Source: Pseudolabrys sp. Root1462
GTDB taxonomy: Bacteria > Pseudomonadota > Alphaproteobacteria > Rhizobiales > Xanthobacteraceae
Reading direction: 5' to 3'
Assembly (NCBI RefSeq): GCF_001426945.1
Contig: NZ_LMFS01000001.1
Location: 3,034,194-3,098,193 of the forward strand
Length of the DNA stretch: 64,000 bases
The position numbers and the translations under genes were made by a program. Positions within the stretch are counted from its first letter, which is position 1. Every line of letters starts with the position of its first letter. Positions 16,797-26,380 of this stretch are shown here, piece after piece. Below the pieces are notes generated by a model. That model had not been told where the DNA came from. It saw nothing but the letters and a program-made list of their open reading frames with translations, and made no database searches.

Positions 16797-18302
16797 CTAG
16801 TCTTCGTCAACGAGTTGCTCGCGGCCCTTGCTGATCGATGGCACGACCGCGGCCCCCAGCGCGAGCAGCGCGACCGTCAGCAGCGCGAGCGTGAGCGGCT
16901 CGCTCAGGAAGGTCCAAACGTTGCCCTCGCTGAGAATAAGGCCGCGGCGGAGGTTGTCCTCCAGCATCGCGCCGAGGACGAGACCCAGCAGCAACGGCGC
17001 AAGCTCGAACTTCAGTTTGTGGAACACATATCCGGCCACGCCGAAGAACGCCACTTCCAGAACGTCCGATGGTCGCGAGTTCACGGAGTAGATGCCAATG
17101 CAGCAGAACAGCACGATCGTCGGAAACAGCAGATGATATGGCACCTTCAGGAATTTCACCCAGACGCCGATCAGCGGCAGGTTGATAACGACGAGCATCA
17201 GATTGCCGACCCACATCGAGGAGACGACGCCCCAGAACAGATCGGGATGCTTGGTGATGACCTGCGGGCCGGGCACCACGCCGTGCAACGTCATGGCGCC
17301 GCCAACCAACGCCATCACCGCCGTTGAGGGCAAGCCCAGCGTCAAGAGCGGAATGAAAGTCGTCTGTGCGGCAGCGTTGTTCGCGGACTCCGGACCGGCG
17401 ACGCCTTCGATGGCACCCTTGCCAAATCGTTCCGGATGTTTGGAGAGCGCCTTCTCCAGCGCATAGGAGACGAAGGACGACAAGGTCGCGCCGTTGCCGG
17501 GAATAATACCGATAATGGAGCCGAGGACCGAACCCCGGGCGATCGCGCCGGCGGAATCCTTCATGTCCTTTCGGTTCGGCAGGAGGCTGCCGACCACTTG
17601 GCCCACAAACGGCTTGTGCTCAGGTGTTTCGAGATTGCGCAGGATTTCCGCGACGCCGAACAGTCCCATCGAAACGATGGCGACGTCAAAGCCGTCATAG
17701 AGAATCTGTAACCCGTAAGTGAGACGCGGTTCGGCGGTGATCTGATCGGCGCCAACGAGTGCCATCAGCACGCCGATGAACAGCATGCAGACGGCCTTGA
17801 GCAGCGAGCCGCCGGCAAGAATGATGGCAAGGCTCAGGCCCAGCACCATCAGCGCGAAGTAGTTTCCAGCGGTGAAGCTCAACGCCAGCTTTGACAGCGG
17901 GATCGCGGTGCCGGCGATGACGAAGGTCGCGAAGGTGCCAGCGATGAATGATCCGATTGCCGCGATGCCAAGCGCCTTTCCGGCCCGGCCCTGCCGCGCC
18001 ATGGCGTGACCATCGAAAGTCGTCACCAGCGACGACGTCTCACCGGGCATGTTGACGAGAATCGCCGTGGTCGAGCCACCGTACTGCGAGCCGTAATAGA
18101 TGCCGGCGAGCATGATCAGAGAGCCGATCGGCTCGGCGTTGTAGGTGAGCGGCATCAGAATGGCGATCGTCGCCAGCGGCCCGATGCCCGGCAGAACGCC
18201 GATCAGGGTCCCCACCAGGCAGCCGATGAGGCAAAGCAGAATGTTCTGCACCGAAAGAATGGTGGAGAAACCCATGTAGAGATTGTTGAACAGATCAATC
18301 AC
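16797..18302 (-). CDS. tctA: tripartite tricarboxylate transporter, large membrane subunit TctA
   Basis: 501 residues and roughly a dozen membrane segments. The TctA signature GCLVGTLIGVLPGIGPLATIAILMPLTY lies near the N-terminus and a second glycine-rich loop GIIPGNGATLSSF about residue 300. With TctB it forms the permease of a secondary, ion-driven carboxylate uptake system fed by a periplasmic TctC receptor. The start is a GTG at 18302 that overlaps the tctB stop by 8 bases. The longer upstream frame lies inside tctB. Confidence 0.92.
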   Translation of the reverse strand: MIDLFNNLYMGFSTILSVQNILLCLIGCLVGTLIGVLPGIGPLATIAILMPLTYNAEPIGSLIMLAGIYYGSQYGGSTTAILVNMPGETSSLVTTFDGHAMARQGRAGKALGIAAIGSFIAGTFATFVIAGTAIPLSKLALSFTAGNYFALMVLGLSLAIILAGGSLLKAVCMLFIGVLMALVGADQITAEPRLTYGLQILYDGFDVAIVSMGLFGVAEILRNLETPEHKPFVGQVVGSLLPNRKDMKDSAGAIARGSVLGSIIGIIPGNGATLSSFVSYALEKALSKHPERFGKGAIEGVAGPESANNAAAQTTFIPLLTLGLPSTAVMALVGGAMTLHGVVPGPQVITKHPDLFWGVVSSMWVGNLMLVVINLPLIGVWVKFLKVPYHLLFPTIVLFCCIGIYSVNSRPSDVLEVAFFGVAGYVFHKLKFELAPLLLGLVLGAMLEDNLRRGLILSEGNVWTFLSEPLTLALLTVALLALGAAVVPSISKGREQLVDED

Positions 18303-18942
18303 GCCGCAGCTCCGGCCATCCGAAGAAAATGACGTAAAGGACAGCGGCGAGCACGCCATAGGCGGCGTAGCCAACCCTCACGAGAGTGTCGATTCCCATT
18401 GATAGCGTCAGTGGATCCTGAATGAACCTCGGAAGCACCGGGATCGTGACGCTGAGCAGGTCCATGAAGACCAGAAGCATCGCCGCGGTCAGGCCGAAGG
18501 ACAGCACAATCAGTTGCCTGACGTTCATCTCCGGCGTCGCGTTGCCGGCGACGAACACCGTGATCGGACCGACCACCATCAGCCCGAGTTGCGGCGTCGA
18601 TAAGAAACCGAAATCGGCGCCGCGGATGAAGACTCCGAACAGCACGATCGAAGCAACCACGATCGCCGTGGGGCGAACTGCGACATAGAAGCGCTCTGCC
18701 GCCTCATTGCTCTGCAACAGGCCCTTAAGCAGAATTGCCAGACCCGCGACAAAGAGAATAACGGCGAGGCCCTTCGGCAGCGCGCCGGAGCCGATCCGGG
18801 ATAGCGCGCCCGCGTCGAGTTCTGTGGCGCCCAGCCATATCGCGATGGCGAGCAGTATGATGGCCGCCCCGCCAATCACATCGATCCGCGCATAAAGAGG
18901 GACGGCGGCGGTGCGCCGTCCCTCCGTCGATTGAACCGTCAT
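18295..18942 (-). CDS. tctB: tripartite tricarboxylate transporter, small membrane subunit TctB
   Basis: 215 residues with four predicted hydrophobic segments, matching the TctB size and profile (IGGAAIILLAIAIWLGA, GLAVILFVAGLAILL, and two more near the C-terminus). The start at 18942 has GGGGAGGC five bases upstream, a strong ribosome site. It sits between tctC and tctA, the usual order. Confidence 0.88.
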   Translation of the reverse strand: MTVQSTEGRRTAAVPLYARIDVIGGAAIILLAIAIWLGATELDAGALSRIGSGALPKGLAVILFVAGLAILLKGLLQSNEAAERFYVAVRPTAIVVASIVLFGVFIRGADFGFLSTPQLGLMVVGPITVFVAGNATPEMNVRQLIVLSFGLTAAMLLVFMDLLSVTIPVLPRFIQDPLTLSMGIDTLVRVGYAAYGVLAAVLYVIFFGWPELRRD

Positions 18943-18973
18943 GGTGCCTCCCCGCCCCTCACCCAGGCGACTC

Positions 18974-19975
18974 TTACTTGGCCGCGACCTGCTCAACGAG
19001 TGACTTCCAGTTCTTAGTCTGGCGCTCCATGAATGCCTGGGTCTCGGTGGCGCTGAGGTCGAGCGTCTCAATCGCCACTTCGGCATAGCGGTCCTGCACG
19101 TTCTTGGTCTTGAGGGCCTCGCGCGTCTTGACGTTGAGGTACTCGACGATCTCGTTCGGCGTGTCCTTTGGCACGAACATCGCGACCCATGAGTCGATGA
19201 CGTAGTCCTTGACGCCGAGTTGATCGATCGTCGGCACGTCGGGCAACGACGTCGATTTTTGCGCAGTGGTGATCGCTATCGGCGTCACGCTGCCTGCCTT
19301 GATGAAAGGCATGATCGAACCGCTGTCGGCAATGGTGGCCGATGCACGACCGGCGACGACATCGTTGATCGCGTCGACCGAACCTTTGTAAGGCACCAAC
19401 GTCATGGCAAGACCGGAACGCAGCTCCAGCCCTTGTCGCGCAAGATTACCGACGCTGGTCCAGCTCGCGAATGTGAGCTTGCCGGGATTATCCTTGCCGT
19501 ACTTCATCAACTCCGGAAACGTTTTGATGTTGAGGTTGTTCGCGACCACGAGAACATAAGGCGTATAGCCAATCATCGCGACCGCCTTGAGGCTTTCGAG
19601 CGGCTTGTAGTTGGCGGCCTTGTTGGTGAAGGGATTGATCGCGATCGTCGAAGCCACGCCCATCAATACGGTGTAGCCGTCCGGATCGGCGGCAATGCCT
19701 TGCTTGGTGCCGGGAATTCCGGCCGCGGCACCGTTGTTTTCGATGATGATGCGGTGGCCAATGATCGGTGCAATCGCCGCGCCCCAGATGCGGGTCTGCG
19801 TATCGGCACCGCCGCCAGCGGCGAACGGCACGATGGCCGTGATGTTCTTGGCGGGATACTGCTGCGCCGCGGCGACGCTGGCAAAGGCCGCGGTGACGCC
19901 GACGATCGCCGCCGCAATCACCATCTGCCGCGCTTTGTTGCCGCGCTCGCTAGTCGCGAAATTGGTCTGGTTCAT
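18974..19975 (-). CDS. tctC: Bug/TctC-family periplasmic solute receptor
   Basis: 333 residues. A signal peptide ends near VAAAQQYP. Bug-family landmarks follow: ITAIVPFAAGGGADTQTR, a ligand-binding IENNGAAAGIPGT, and YTPYVLVVANN. It binds a carboxylated ligand and delivers it to TctAB, encoded just downstream (gap 31 bases to tctB). The ATG at 19975 has GGGAGA upstream. A palindromic site of the shared TTTCG-N5-TGAAA type lies 129 bases upstream (20104-20118). Confidence 0.92.
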   Translation of the reverse strand: MNQTNFATSERGNKARQMVIAAAIVGVTAAFASVAAAQQYPAKNITAIVPFAAGGGADTQTRIWGAAIAPIIGHRIIIENNGAAAGIPGTKQGIAADPDGYTVLMGVASTIAINPFTNKAANYKPLESLKAVAMIGYTPYVLVVANNLNIKTFPELMKYGKDNPGKLTFASWTSVGNLARQGLELRSGLAMTLVPYKGSVDAINDVVAGRASATIADSGSIMPFIKAGSVTPIAITTAQKSTSLPDVPTIDQLGVKDYVIDSWVAMFVPKDTPNEIVEYLNVKTREALKTKNVQDRYAEVAIETLDLSATETQAFMERQTKNWKSLVEQVAAK

Positions 19976-20101
19976 CGTTGTTTCTCCCTGAGACTTTCGT
20001 ATTGTTCCAATCGCGAGCTTGTTTTCGCTCGGTAAAATCGGTCAGCCGATGAGCCGCGATGCTAGAGCAAATTCTCGCACGGCCCATCGGCGCCGACATT
20101 C

Positions 20102-20120
20102 TGTTTCGGACAATGAAACA
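20102..20120. promoter_or_regulatory. palindromic operator upstream of tctC (site 1 of 3)
   Basis: TGTTTC and GAAACA arms with a 7-base spacer, core TTTCG-N5-TGAAA at 20104-20118. The same core appears at 21956 and 23597 in front of two other catabolic transcription units. IclR-type regulators such as KdgR bind inverted repeats of GAAAC/GTTTC type, and an IclR gene lies 2 kb away. The regulator assignment is inferred. Confidence 0.6.
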
Positions 20121-20137
20121 TACGCCTCGCAATGCCG

Positions 20138-20890
20138 TCAGCGCTGCGCGCCCATCACGTCAAGCACCGCGCCTGTGACGAGAGACGCCTTGTCCGACAA
20201 CAACCAGATAATGGCCTCCGCGACCTCCTCCGGCAGACCGGCCCGGCCGAGCGGATTCTTGGCGGCGAATTCCTTGACCCGATCGGCCTGCCCGGCCTTG
20301 GCGTGGATCGGCGTGTCGATCATGCCCGGCCGGATCGAATTGACCCGCACGCCATCGCGCGCCACCTCGACCGCGAGCCCTTTGGTCATCGTATCCACCG
20401 CGGCCTTGGAGCCGGCGTAATGGATGAAACGCCCCGGTGAACCGGTGAGCGCGCCGATCGAGGAGATGTTGACGATGCTGCCGCCCTTGCCGCCGAATTT
20501 CGTCGACATGCGCTTGATGCCTTCGCGGCAGCAAATCAGCACGCCGATCGCGTTGACCGCGTAAATATCCAGCGCTTCCTGGAAATCGTAGGTGTCGGCA
20601 GTGCGATGGTGCGGTCCGTTAACGCCGGCGTTGTTCACCAGGCCGGTAAGCGTGCCGAACGTCTTGTCGGCGGCCTCGAACATGCGGACGATATCGGCTT
20701 CGACACCCATATTGGCGCGCACCGCGATCGCCTTGCCGCCGAGCTTCTCGACGTCGGCGACGACGGCGTCGGCGAGCTCCTTCGAGCTATTGTAATTGAC
20801 GACGACGCTGGCGCCGGCGGCGCCCAGGAGACGCGCGGTTGCGGCGCCGATGCCGCTGCTCCCGCCCGTAACGATGACAACTTCCTTCAT
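20138..20890 (-). CDS. short-chain dehydrogenase/reductase (SDR)
   Basis: 250 residues of a classical SDR. Cofactor motif TGGSSGIG near the N-terminus, structural LVNNAGVNG, active-site Ser in NISSIGA and Tyr-x-x-x-Lys in HYAGSK. The absence of an acidic residue after the second strand (VVNYNSSKE) suggests NADP(H). It follows the cupin-like gene by 42 bases on the same strand. Together with the Fe-ADH and TctCBA it forms a catabolic block; the substrate is unknown. Confidence 0.88.
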   Translation of the reverse strand: MKEVVIVTGGSSGIGAATARLLGAAGASVVVNYNSSKELADAVVADVEKLGGKAIAVRANMGVEADIVRMFEAADKTFGTLTGLVNNAGVNGPHHRTADTYDFQEALDIYAVNAIGVLICCREGIKRMSTKFGGKGGSIVNISSIGALTGSPGRFIHYAGSKAAVDTMTKGLAVEVARDGVRVNSIRPGMIDTPIHAKAGQADRVKEFAAKNPLGRAGLPEEVAEAIIWLLSDKASLVTGAVLDVMGAQR

Positions 20891-20932
20891 AGATCCTCTG
20901 ACTGTCGATATCGATAAAGTGGATGAAACGGA

Positions 20933-21862
20933 TCAGCCTGGCTTCTGCCAGCTCAAGAGCGTGCCGCCGGTCTTGATCTTCTGCTCGCCCTGAAGAGCCG
21001 GCAGTGGATATTCGTCCTCATTGATGACAAAGCCCTTCTTCGACGCGAAGTCCATGCGCGGCGGACAGAAGATGTCATAGAGCGAGCTCGACGGTCCGTC
21101 CTGGCCGATGCAACGGCTGGTGTGGATCGCCAGCGCCGGAATAATGATGACCGACGGCGTCGGCATCTCGGCATGATCGTCCGGCACCCATGTGCTCAAG
21201 TCGGCGCCCCAATTGTAGCGCATATGGTGCATCCAGGTGCCTTCGAAGCAGAGCGAGCCCTGCTCGAAATCGTCATGCCAGTGCGGACTGAGCGAATTGG
21301 TCGGCCGCCGGGTGAAGAACTGGCCGAAAAGGTTGACCATCATATTGGTCGAGCGGAAGCAGCGCGGCTGGATGCGGTCGCCCTTTGGATCGAGATACTG
21401 CGCCAGCGGATAGTGACGCAGTTTGTAGCCGCCGACCGGCTCCGGCCACAGGTCGGGCGGCGCCAGTTCGGGCGCGCCATCGGCATAGACGTCCTTGTTA
21501 ACCGCCAGCGCCATCACGTCGGCTGACGCCTTGGAAAAGATGCGCGCGACCTTGCCGGCGCTTTGCGCCGTCACTTGACTCGCGCCCGGCGGCACGATGG
21601 TGAGCGATTCTGGCTCGGCCTGGACCGTATCGCCGCCGGCCTTGATCGTCAGCGATGCCCCGCCCGGCGGCACGATCACCATGTATTCTTCCGGATTGTC
21701 GTCGCGCGCCAGTACAGCGCCCGGCTTCACCTCTGACATGCACACGGCGAAGTTGCCGCCGCGGGTGATCCAGGTCTGCGCCAAGCCGTCCTGACTGACC
21801 TGTTGCGGTTCCTGATCGCGGAACACGGACTTGGACGCCTGACGTTTCGATACACCGCTCAT
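20933..21862 (-). CDS. cupin-like protein, possible ring-cleavage or isomerase enzyme
   Basis: 309 residues from the ATG at 21862. Two beta-rich halves can be seen. The first carries PGAVLARDDNPEEYMVIVPPGGASL, a cupin 1-like strand set. The second carries SPHWHDDFEQGSLCFEGTWMHHM and later IPALAIHTSRC, with histidines and a glutamate spaced as in a cupin metal site. I cannot name the reaction. It opens the minus-strand unit with the SDR and diverges from the IclR gene, with a shared operator between them at 21956-21970. Confidence 0.6.
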   Translation of the reverse strand: MSGVSKRQASKSVFRDQEPQQVSQDGLAQTWITRGGNFAVCMSEVKPGAVLARDDNPEEYMVIVPPGGASLTIKAGGDTVQAEPESLTIVPPGASQVTAQSAGKVARIFSKASADVMALAVNKDVYADGAPELAPPDLWPEPVGGYKLRHYPLAQYLDPKGDRIQPRCFRSTNMMVNLFGQFFTRRPTNSLSPHWHDDFEQGSLCFEGTWMHHMRYNWGADLSTWVPDDHAEMPTPSVIIIPALAIHTSRCIGQDGPSSSLYDIFCPPRMDFASKKGFVINEDEYPLPALQGEQKIKTGGTLLSWQKPG

Positions 21863-21954
21863 CGTGTTGTTTTTCCCTGCGCGGTCGACCGACGACGATG
21901 ACCGGGCCTCGATCTTAGGTCGGGCGTCCGGCCCCGGCAGAGCCATTGCGGCCG

Positions 21955-21971
21955 AATTTCGCCTAGTGAAA
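21955..21971. promoter_or_regulatory. palindromic operator between cupin and iclR genes (site 2 of 3)
   Basis: ATTTC and GAAAT arms, core TTTCG-N5-TGAAA at 21956-21970. It lies 94 bases from the cupin start and 133 bases from the IclR start. The core matches site 1 exactly outside the 5-base spacer. The position in a divergent regulator/target gap fits autoregulation. Confidence 0.6.
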
Positions 21972-22102
21972 TGCGTGGGGCTTTGCCCCCGCCGCCGCCT
22001 TATCGCGGCCCGGCCGCACTGGTATGCTCTCGGCAAAGGCTGCTCCGACCCGCCTGCTTGGCGGTTCGCGGCGCTGCCGATGTGAATGGAGGAGACTGCC
22101 AG

Positions 22103-23044
22103 GTGAATAAGGCCGTTCGCGACCTCACACGTATCGAGCCGGTCGGCGAGGCCATGCCGGGCCTTGTGCCGCCGAACATTCACTGCCGTACCAATTCGCG
22201 GCGTGGCCACACCAACCCGCTCGATCGCTCCTATCCGCCGGTCAATGCCGTCTGTCGTGCCCTGCACGTGCTTAAGGTTGCGAATGAGAAGTCCATCGTG
22301 ACGGTCAACTCGATCCACGCCGCGACGCAGATTCCGCGGCCGACCATCGTGCGGCTGCTCGAGACTTTAATGCACGAGGGGTATGTCGTTCGCGACAATA
22401 TGTGCGGCGGCTATCGCGTCACCCAGAAGGTGCTCGAACTGTCGGCCGGCTACGGCGGTATCTCGCGCGTCATCGAGATCGCCCGCCCGCTGTCCATCGG
22501 CCTGACGCGCCAGATCAAGTGGCCGATCGGCCTCGGCGTTATCGATGGCGATGCCATCGAAATCGTGTACTGGACCGGCACCATCAGCCCCGTGGTGCAC
22601 ACCAATACCGTGCTCGGCAAGCGCCCCGACCTGTTCCGCTATGCGATGGGCCGGGCCTATATGGCGTTCTGCAGCGACGACGAGCGCGAGCGTCACATCG
22701 CGCGCATGCGCAAGGACATGCCAACGGAGTTCGGACCGCAGGAGGAAGCCACCTTCCGCCAGCATCTCAAGCGCGCGCGCAGCGCCGGCTACGCCATGCG
22801 CGATCCCCGCACCGAGCCGGCGCGCATGACCACATTCGCCGTGCCGCTCTTGGAAAAAGACAAGGTCGCCGCGGTGATGTCGGTGAGTTTCTTCACCTCA
22901 TCGGTGCCGCAGAAGGACATCAGGAAAGCGGTGTTGAAGCCCCTGATCGAGACGCGGCTCAATATCGAACACGCCCTCGCCTTCATCAGCGACCGGCCGC
23001 ACCTCGACGCGTCCGTACACCGCGAATACGACGTCCGGCTCTGA
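22103..23044 (+). CDS. IclR-family transcriptional regulator
   Basis: 313 residues. An N-terminal winged helix-turn-helix (NAVCRALHVLKVANEKSIVTVNSIHAATQIPRPTIVRLLETL) is followed by an IclR effector domain (FRYAMGRAYMAFCSDDE, MTTFAVPLLEKDKVAAVMSVSFF). The GTG at 22103 is preferred because GGAGGA lies just upstream. It has an unusual extension of about 45 residues before the DNA-binding domain. It diverges from the cupin/SDR unit and is the likely owner of the three palindromic sites. Confidence 0.88.
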   Translation: MNKAVRDLTRIEPVGEAMPGLVPPNIHCRTNSRRGHTNPLDRSYPPVNAVCRALHVLKVANEKSIVTVNSIHAATQIPRPTIVRLLETLMHEGYVVRDNMCGGYRVTQKVLELSAGYGGISRVIEIARPLSIGLTRQIKWPIGLGVIDGDAIEIVYWTGTISPVVHTNTVLGKRPDLFRYAMGRAYMAFCSDDERERHIARMRKDMPTEFGPQEEATFRQHLKRARSAGYAMRDPRTEPARMTTFAVPLLEKDKVAAVMSVSFFTSSVPQKDIRKAVLKPLIETRLNIEHALAFISDRPHLDASVHREYDVRL

Positions 23045-23056
23045 GGTTGTCAACAC

Positions 23057-23515
23057 TTACTTGTCGAGCACCGGGTTCGTCGGCGGCGTGCCGCCTTCGA
23101 ACAGCGGATCGAACTTGCGATACGTTACCTTCCAGCCAGCCTTGGTAAAGACGAGATGGTCGGTCATGTACGCAATCTGGATCGGCGGATGCGTCGGCAG
23201 AACCGGCTTGCCGTCCGCGGCGTACAGCATCATGAACCAGTTGCAGGTCGCCGTGTCCGGCGCGTCGCCAAAGAATGCCTTGAAGTTCTGCACCGAGTGC
23301 ACGACGGTCCGGTCGCCACGATTTTCGCGCCAGGCATAGAACGCTCGAATTTTTTCGCGCCCCTCATAGGTGGTCGCCGAACCGACGAACTTGGCGTCCT
23401 CGGTGTAGTAGTCAGGCGCATTGCGCCCCCAGTTCCGGTCGACATCATGCCAGTAGTCGATCAGCAGAGCATGCAGCACCTGCGTCAATTTCAACCGATC
23501 CTCGTCGATACGCAT
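23057..23515 (-). CDS. SnoaL-like (NTF2-fold) protein
   Basis: 152 residues with the NTF2/SnoaL pattern: a helical N-terminus (VLHALLIDYWHDVDRNWG), YYTEDAKFVGSATTYEGREKIRAFYAWRENR, and later beta strands TCNWFMMLYAADGKP and HLVFTKAGWKVTYRKFDPLFEGG. Members act as small hydrolases, isomerases or dehydratases in catabolism, or only bind ligands. It is convergent with the IclR gene. It has a TTTCG-N5-CGAAA palindrome 82 bases upstream, linking it to the same regulon. Confidence 0.75.
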   Translation of the reverse strand: MRIDEDRLKLTQVLHALLIDYWHDVDRNWGRNAPDYYTEDAKFVGSATTYEGREKIRAFYAWRENRGDRTVVHSVQNFKAFFGDAPDTATCNWFMMLYAADGKPVLPTHPPIQIAYMTDHLVFTKAGWKVTYRKFDPLFEGGTPPTNPVLDK

Positions 23516-23933
23516 CGTTCGCCTTTCGCGCCGTAGCCGCCTCTATATCCGCTTGATATCAAAGCGACCGAGGCGACCGTGGGCTAATGCGCACTTTTTC
23601 GATGAGCGAAACGGGGCGACAGTTACCTTCGCCGAACGCGCTTGACCGAGGTACTGAGCACGCGAAGGCCCGCCGCCAAACTGGGGAGGAATCAGGAGCG
23701 GTCGCCACATCCCCAATAAGCCATTGAGATCGTTGCGGTAGTAGTGACTCTGCATGGGGAGACGGCTGCGTCGTTCGCTAATCAGCATTCCTAGAAGGAG
23801 ACGGTAAAGGCAAACGCGTCACGCCCGCAGACGCCTTCTACACTCTCCACAGGCACGACATGCGACGCGGTTGCTCCGGCAGGCAACGACAGGCGATAAG
23901 CACGCCCGCTGAATCGCCTAACGAGTGCCGTCA
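23516..23933. other. 418-base gap between the SnoaL gene and tex
   Basis: No convincing gene. A short minus-strand open frame at 23543-23788 has low-complexity, unconvincing protein and no ribosome site. The palindrome at 23597-23611 is the only clear signal. The tex promoter must lie in the right part, where no strong -35/-10 pair stands out. Confidence 0.5.
23597..23611. promoter_or_regulatory. palindromic operator upstream of the SnoaL gene (site 3 of 3)
   Basis: TTTCG-ATGAG-CGAAA, a perfect 5-base inverted repeat with a 5-base spacer, 82 bases upstream of the minus-strand start at 23515. Same core as sites 1 and 2, apart from C for T at one arm position. Confidence 0.55.
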
Positions 23934-26267
23934 ATGTCCGAATCGATCTTCCAACGCATCGCCACCGAACTTTCCGTCCGCGTCGAACAGGTCAAGGCGA
24001 CGGTCGAACTGCTCGACGGCGGGGCCACGGTTCCATTCGTGGCGCGCTACCGCAAGGAAGTGACCGGTGCGCTCGACGATGCGCAACTGCGCACCCTCGA
24101 CGAACGGCTGAAATACCTTCGGGAGCTCGAGGAGCGGCGCGAGGCCATCCTCAAATCGGTGCGTGAACAGGGCAAGCTCGACGCCGCGCTCGAGGCGCGC
24201 ATCATGGCGGCCGACAACAAGGGCCGGCTCGAAGACATCTACCTGCCGTACAAGCCAAAGCGGCGCACCAAGGCGGAGATCGCCAAGGAGTCGGGGCTCG
24301 AGCCGCTCGCAGACCTGTTGTTGTCGGACCCGCAGACCGATCCGCAGGCCACCGCGGCATCCTACGTCAACGCCGATAAGCAGGTCGCGGATGTCGCGGC
24401 GGCGCTCGACGGCGCCCGCGCGATTCTGGTCGAGCGGTTCGGCGAGGATGCCGATCTCATCGGGACCTTGCGCGAAGCGTTTTGGGCACAAGGCCGTCTC
24501 GTCTCGAAACTGCGCGACGGCAAGGCCGAGGCCGGCGCGAAGTTTGCCGACTATTTCGACTACGCCGAATCCTTCACCAAGCTGCCGTCGCATCGCATCC
24601 TGGCGCTGTTCCGCGGCGAGAAGGAAGAGATGCTGAATCTGCAGTTCGAGGACGAGCCGGTGCCCGCGGCGGCAGGCGTGCCGAACGCCTACGAGCTGAA
24701 GATCATGAACCGCTTCAACGTTTCAGATCGCGGCCGACCCGCGGATCGCTGGCTGTGCGAGACCGTGCGCTGGGCCTGGCGCACCAAAATCCGCGCCCAC
24801 ATGAACATCGATCTGCGCCTGCGCCTGTGGAATGCGGCCGAGGAAGAGGCCGTCCGCGTCTTCGCCGCGAATCTGCGCGATCTCCTGCTCGCCGCGCCGG
24901 CGGGCCCGCGCGCCACGCTCGGCCTCGATCCCGGCTTCCGCACCGGCGTCAAGGTCGCTGTCGTCGATGCCACCGGACAGGTAGTCGCGACGACCGCCAT
25001 CTATCCGCACGAGCCGCAGCGCAAATGGAATGAATCGCTGGCGACCCTTGGCAAGCTGATCGTCGAACACAAGGTCGAGCTGATCGCGATCGGTAACGGC
25101 ACCGCCTCGCGCGAGACCGACAAGTTGGCAAGCGAACTCGTCAAGCTGCTCGGGCCGGAACGCAAGCTGTCGAAGATCGTGGTGTCGGAAGCCGGCGCAT
25201 CGGTCTATTCGGCTTCGGAGTTCGCCTCGCAGGAATTGCCCGCCCTCGATGTCACCTTGCGCGGCGCGGTGTCGATCGCGCGCCGGCTGCAGGACCCGCT
25301 TGCCGAACTCGTCAAGATCGACCCGAAGTCAATCGGCGTCGGCCAGTATCAGCACGACCTCAGCCAGCACAAGCTGGCGCGCGCGCTTGATGCCGTGGTC
25401 GAGGATTGCGTCAACGCGGTCGGCGTCGATCTCAACACCGCGTCGGGGCCGCTACTCGCGCGCGTCGCCGGCATCGGCACCGGCCTCGCCGACAACATCG
25501 TCGCGCACCGCAACTCGAACGGCCCGTTCCGCTCGCGCAAGGGATTACTCGACGTGCCGCGGCTCGGCGCCAAGGCGTTCGAACAGTGCGCCGGCTTCCT
25601 GCGCATTCGCAACGGCGATGATCCAATCGACGCCTCGGGCGTGCATCCGGAGTCCTATCCGGTTGTGCGGCGCATCCTCGCCGCGACCAAAAGCAACATC
25701 CAGGTACTGATCGGCAACGCCGCCGAGCTGCGCAAGCTGGCGCCCAAGGACTTCACCGACGATACCTTCGGCCTGCCAACCGTCACCGACATCTTGCGCG
25801 AATTGGAGAAGCCCGGTCGCGACCCCCGTCCCGCCTTCAAGGCGGCGGAGTTCAAGGAAGGCGTTGAGACCCTCAAGGATCTCAAGCCCGGCATGATCCT
25901 CGAAGGCGCGGTGACGAACGTCGCGGCCTTCGGCGCCTTCGTCGACATCGGTGTGCATCAGGACGGCCTGGTGCACATCTCGGCGATGTCGAGGACCTTC
26001 ATTAAGGATCCGCGCGAGGTGGCCAAGCCTGGCGACATTGTGCGCGTCAAGGTGCTGGAGGTCGATGTGGCCAGAAAGCGTATCGCGCTGAGCCTGCGTC
26101 TCGACGACGAGCCCGGCGCGGCGCGGCCGCAAGGCGCCAAGCCGTCCGAGCGCAACGACAAGGCGGTGCGGGCCTTTACGGCGCGCAAGCCGCAGGAGCC
26201 CGCTTCCGGCGGCGCCCTTGCCGAGGCCATGCGTCGCGCAGCGGAAAAGAGTACGGGGCGCCGCTAG
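23934..26267 (+). CDS. tex: Tex transcription accessory / S1 RNA-binding protein
   Basis: 777 residues, the usual Tex length. Order of parts: N-terminal helical domain ([39 protein letters not shown]), YqgF/RNase H-like domain ([17 protein letters not shown]), helix-hairpin-helix pair ([27 protein letters not shown]), and an S1 domain near 640-715 ([31 protein letters not shown]). Tex binds nucleic acid and affects transcription; its exact role is unsettled. The ATG at 23934 was preferred over a GTG nine bases upstream. Confidence 0.95.
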   Translation: MSESIFQRIATELSVRVEQVKATVELLDGGATVPFVARYRKEVTGALDDAQLRTLDERLKYLRELEERREAILKSVREQGKLDAALEARIMAADNKGRLEDIYLPYKPKRRTKAEIAKESGLEPLADLLLSDPQTDPQATAASYVNADKQVADVAAALDGARAILVERFGEDADLIGTLREAFWAQGRLVSKLRDGKAEAGAKFADYFDYAESFTKLPSHRILALFRGEKEEMLNLQFEDEPVPAAAGVPNAYELKIMNRFNVSDRGRPADRWLCETVRWAWRTKIRAHMNIDLRLRLWNAAEEEAVRVFAANLRDLLLAAPAGPRATLGLDPGFRTGVKVAVVDATGQVVATTAIYPHEPQRKWNESLATLGKLIVEHKVELIAIGNGTASRETDKLASELVKLLGPERKLSKIVVSEAGASVYSASEFASQELPALDVTLRGAVSIARRLQDPLAELVKIDPKSIGVGQYQHDLSQHKLARALDAVVEDCVNAVGVDLNTASGPLLARVAGIGTGLADNIVAHRNSNGPFRSRKGLLDVPRLGAKAFEQCAGFLRIRNGDDPIDASGVHPESYPVVRRILAATKSNIQVLIGNAAELRKLAPKDFTDDTFGLPTVTDILRELEKPGRDPRPAFKAAEFKEGVETLKDLKPGMILEGAVTNVAAFGAFVDIGVHQDGLVHISAMSRTFIKDPREVAKPGDIVRVKVLEVDVARKRIALSLRLDDEPGAARPQGAKPSERNDKAVRAFTARKPQEPASGGALAEAMRRAAEKSTGRR

Positions 26268-26273
26268 CGCCCC
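26255..26273 (+). terminator. hairpin over the tex stop codon
   Basis: Perfect 7-base arms GGGGCGC (26255-26261) and GCGCCCC (26267-26273) with a 5-base loop that contains most of the tex stop codon. No T tract follows, so termination is only possible, perhaps as an mRNA 3' stabiliser. Confidence 0.4.
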
Positions 26274-26380
26274 GGGCCGCCGTACCGATTTACCAAGCGA
26301 ATCCTTGCGCGCCGACGCAACCAAATCCGGCCGAGCGCCGTTGTTCCATCCGGAAATGCCGGCTGCCTCGCGCAGCGGCT

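Noticed and set aside
23543..23788. Possible 81-residue minus-strand gene in the gap before tex
   Set aside because: No ribosome site, no family resemblance, and it contains the palindromic operator. Left as non-coding.
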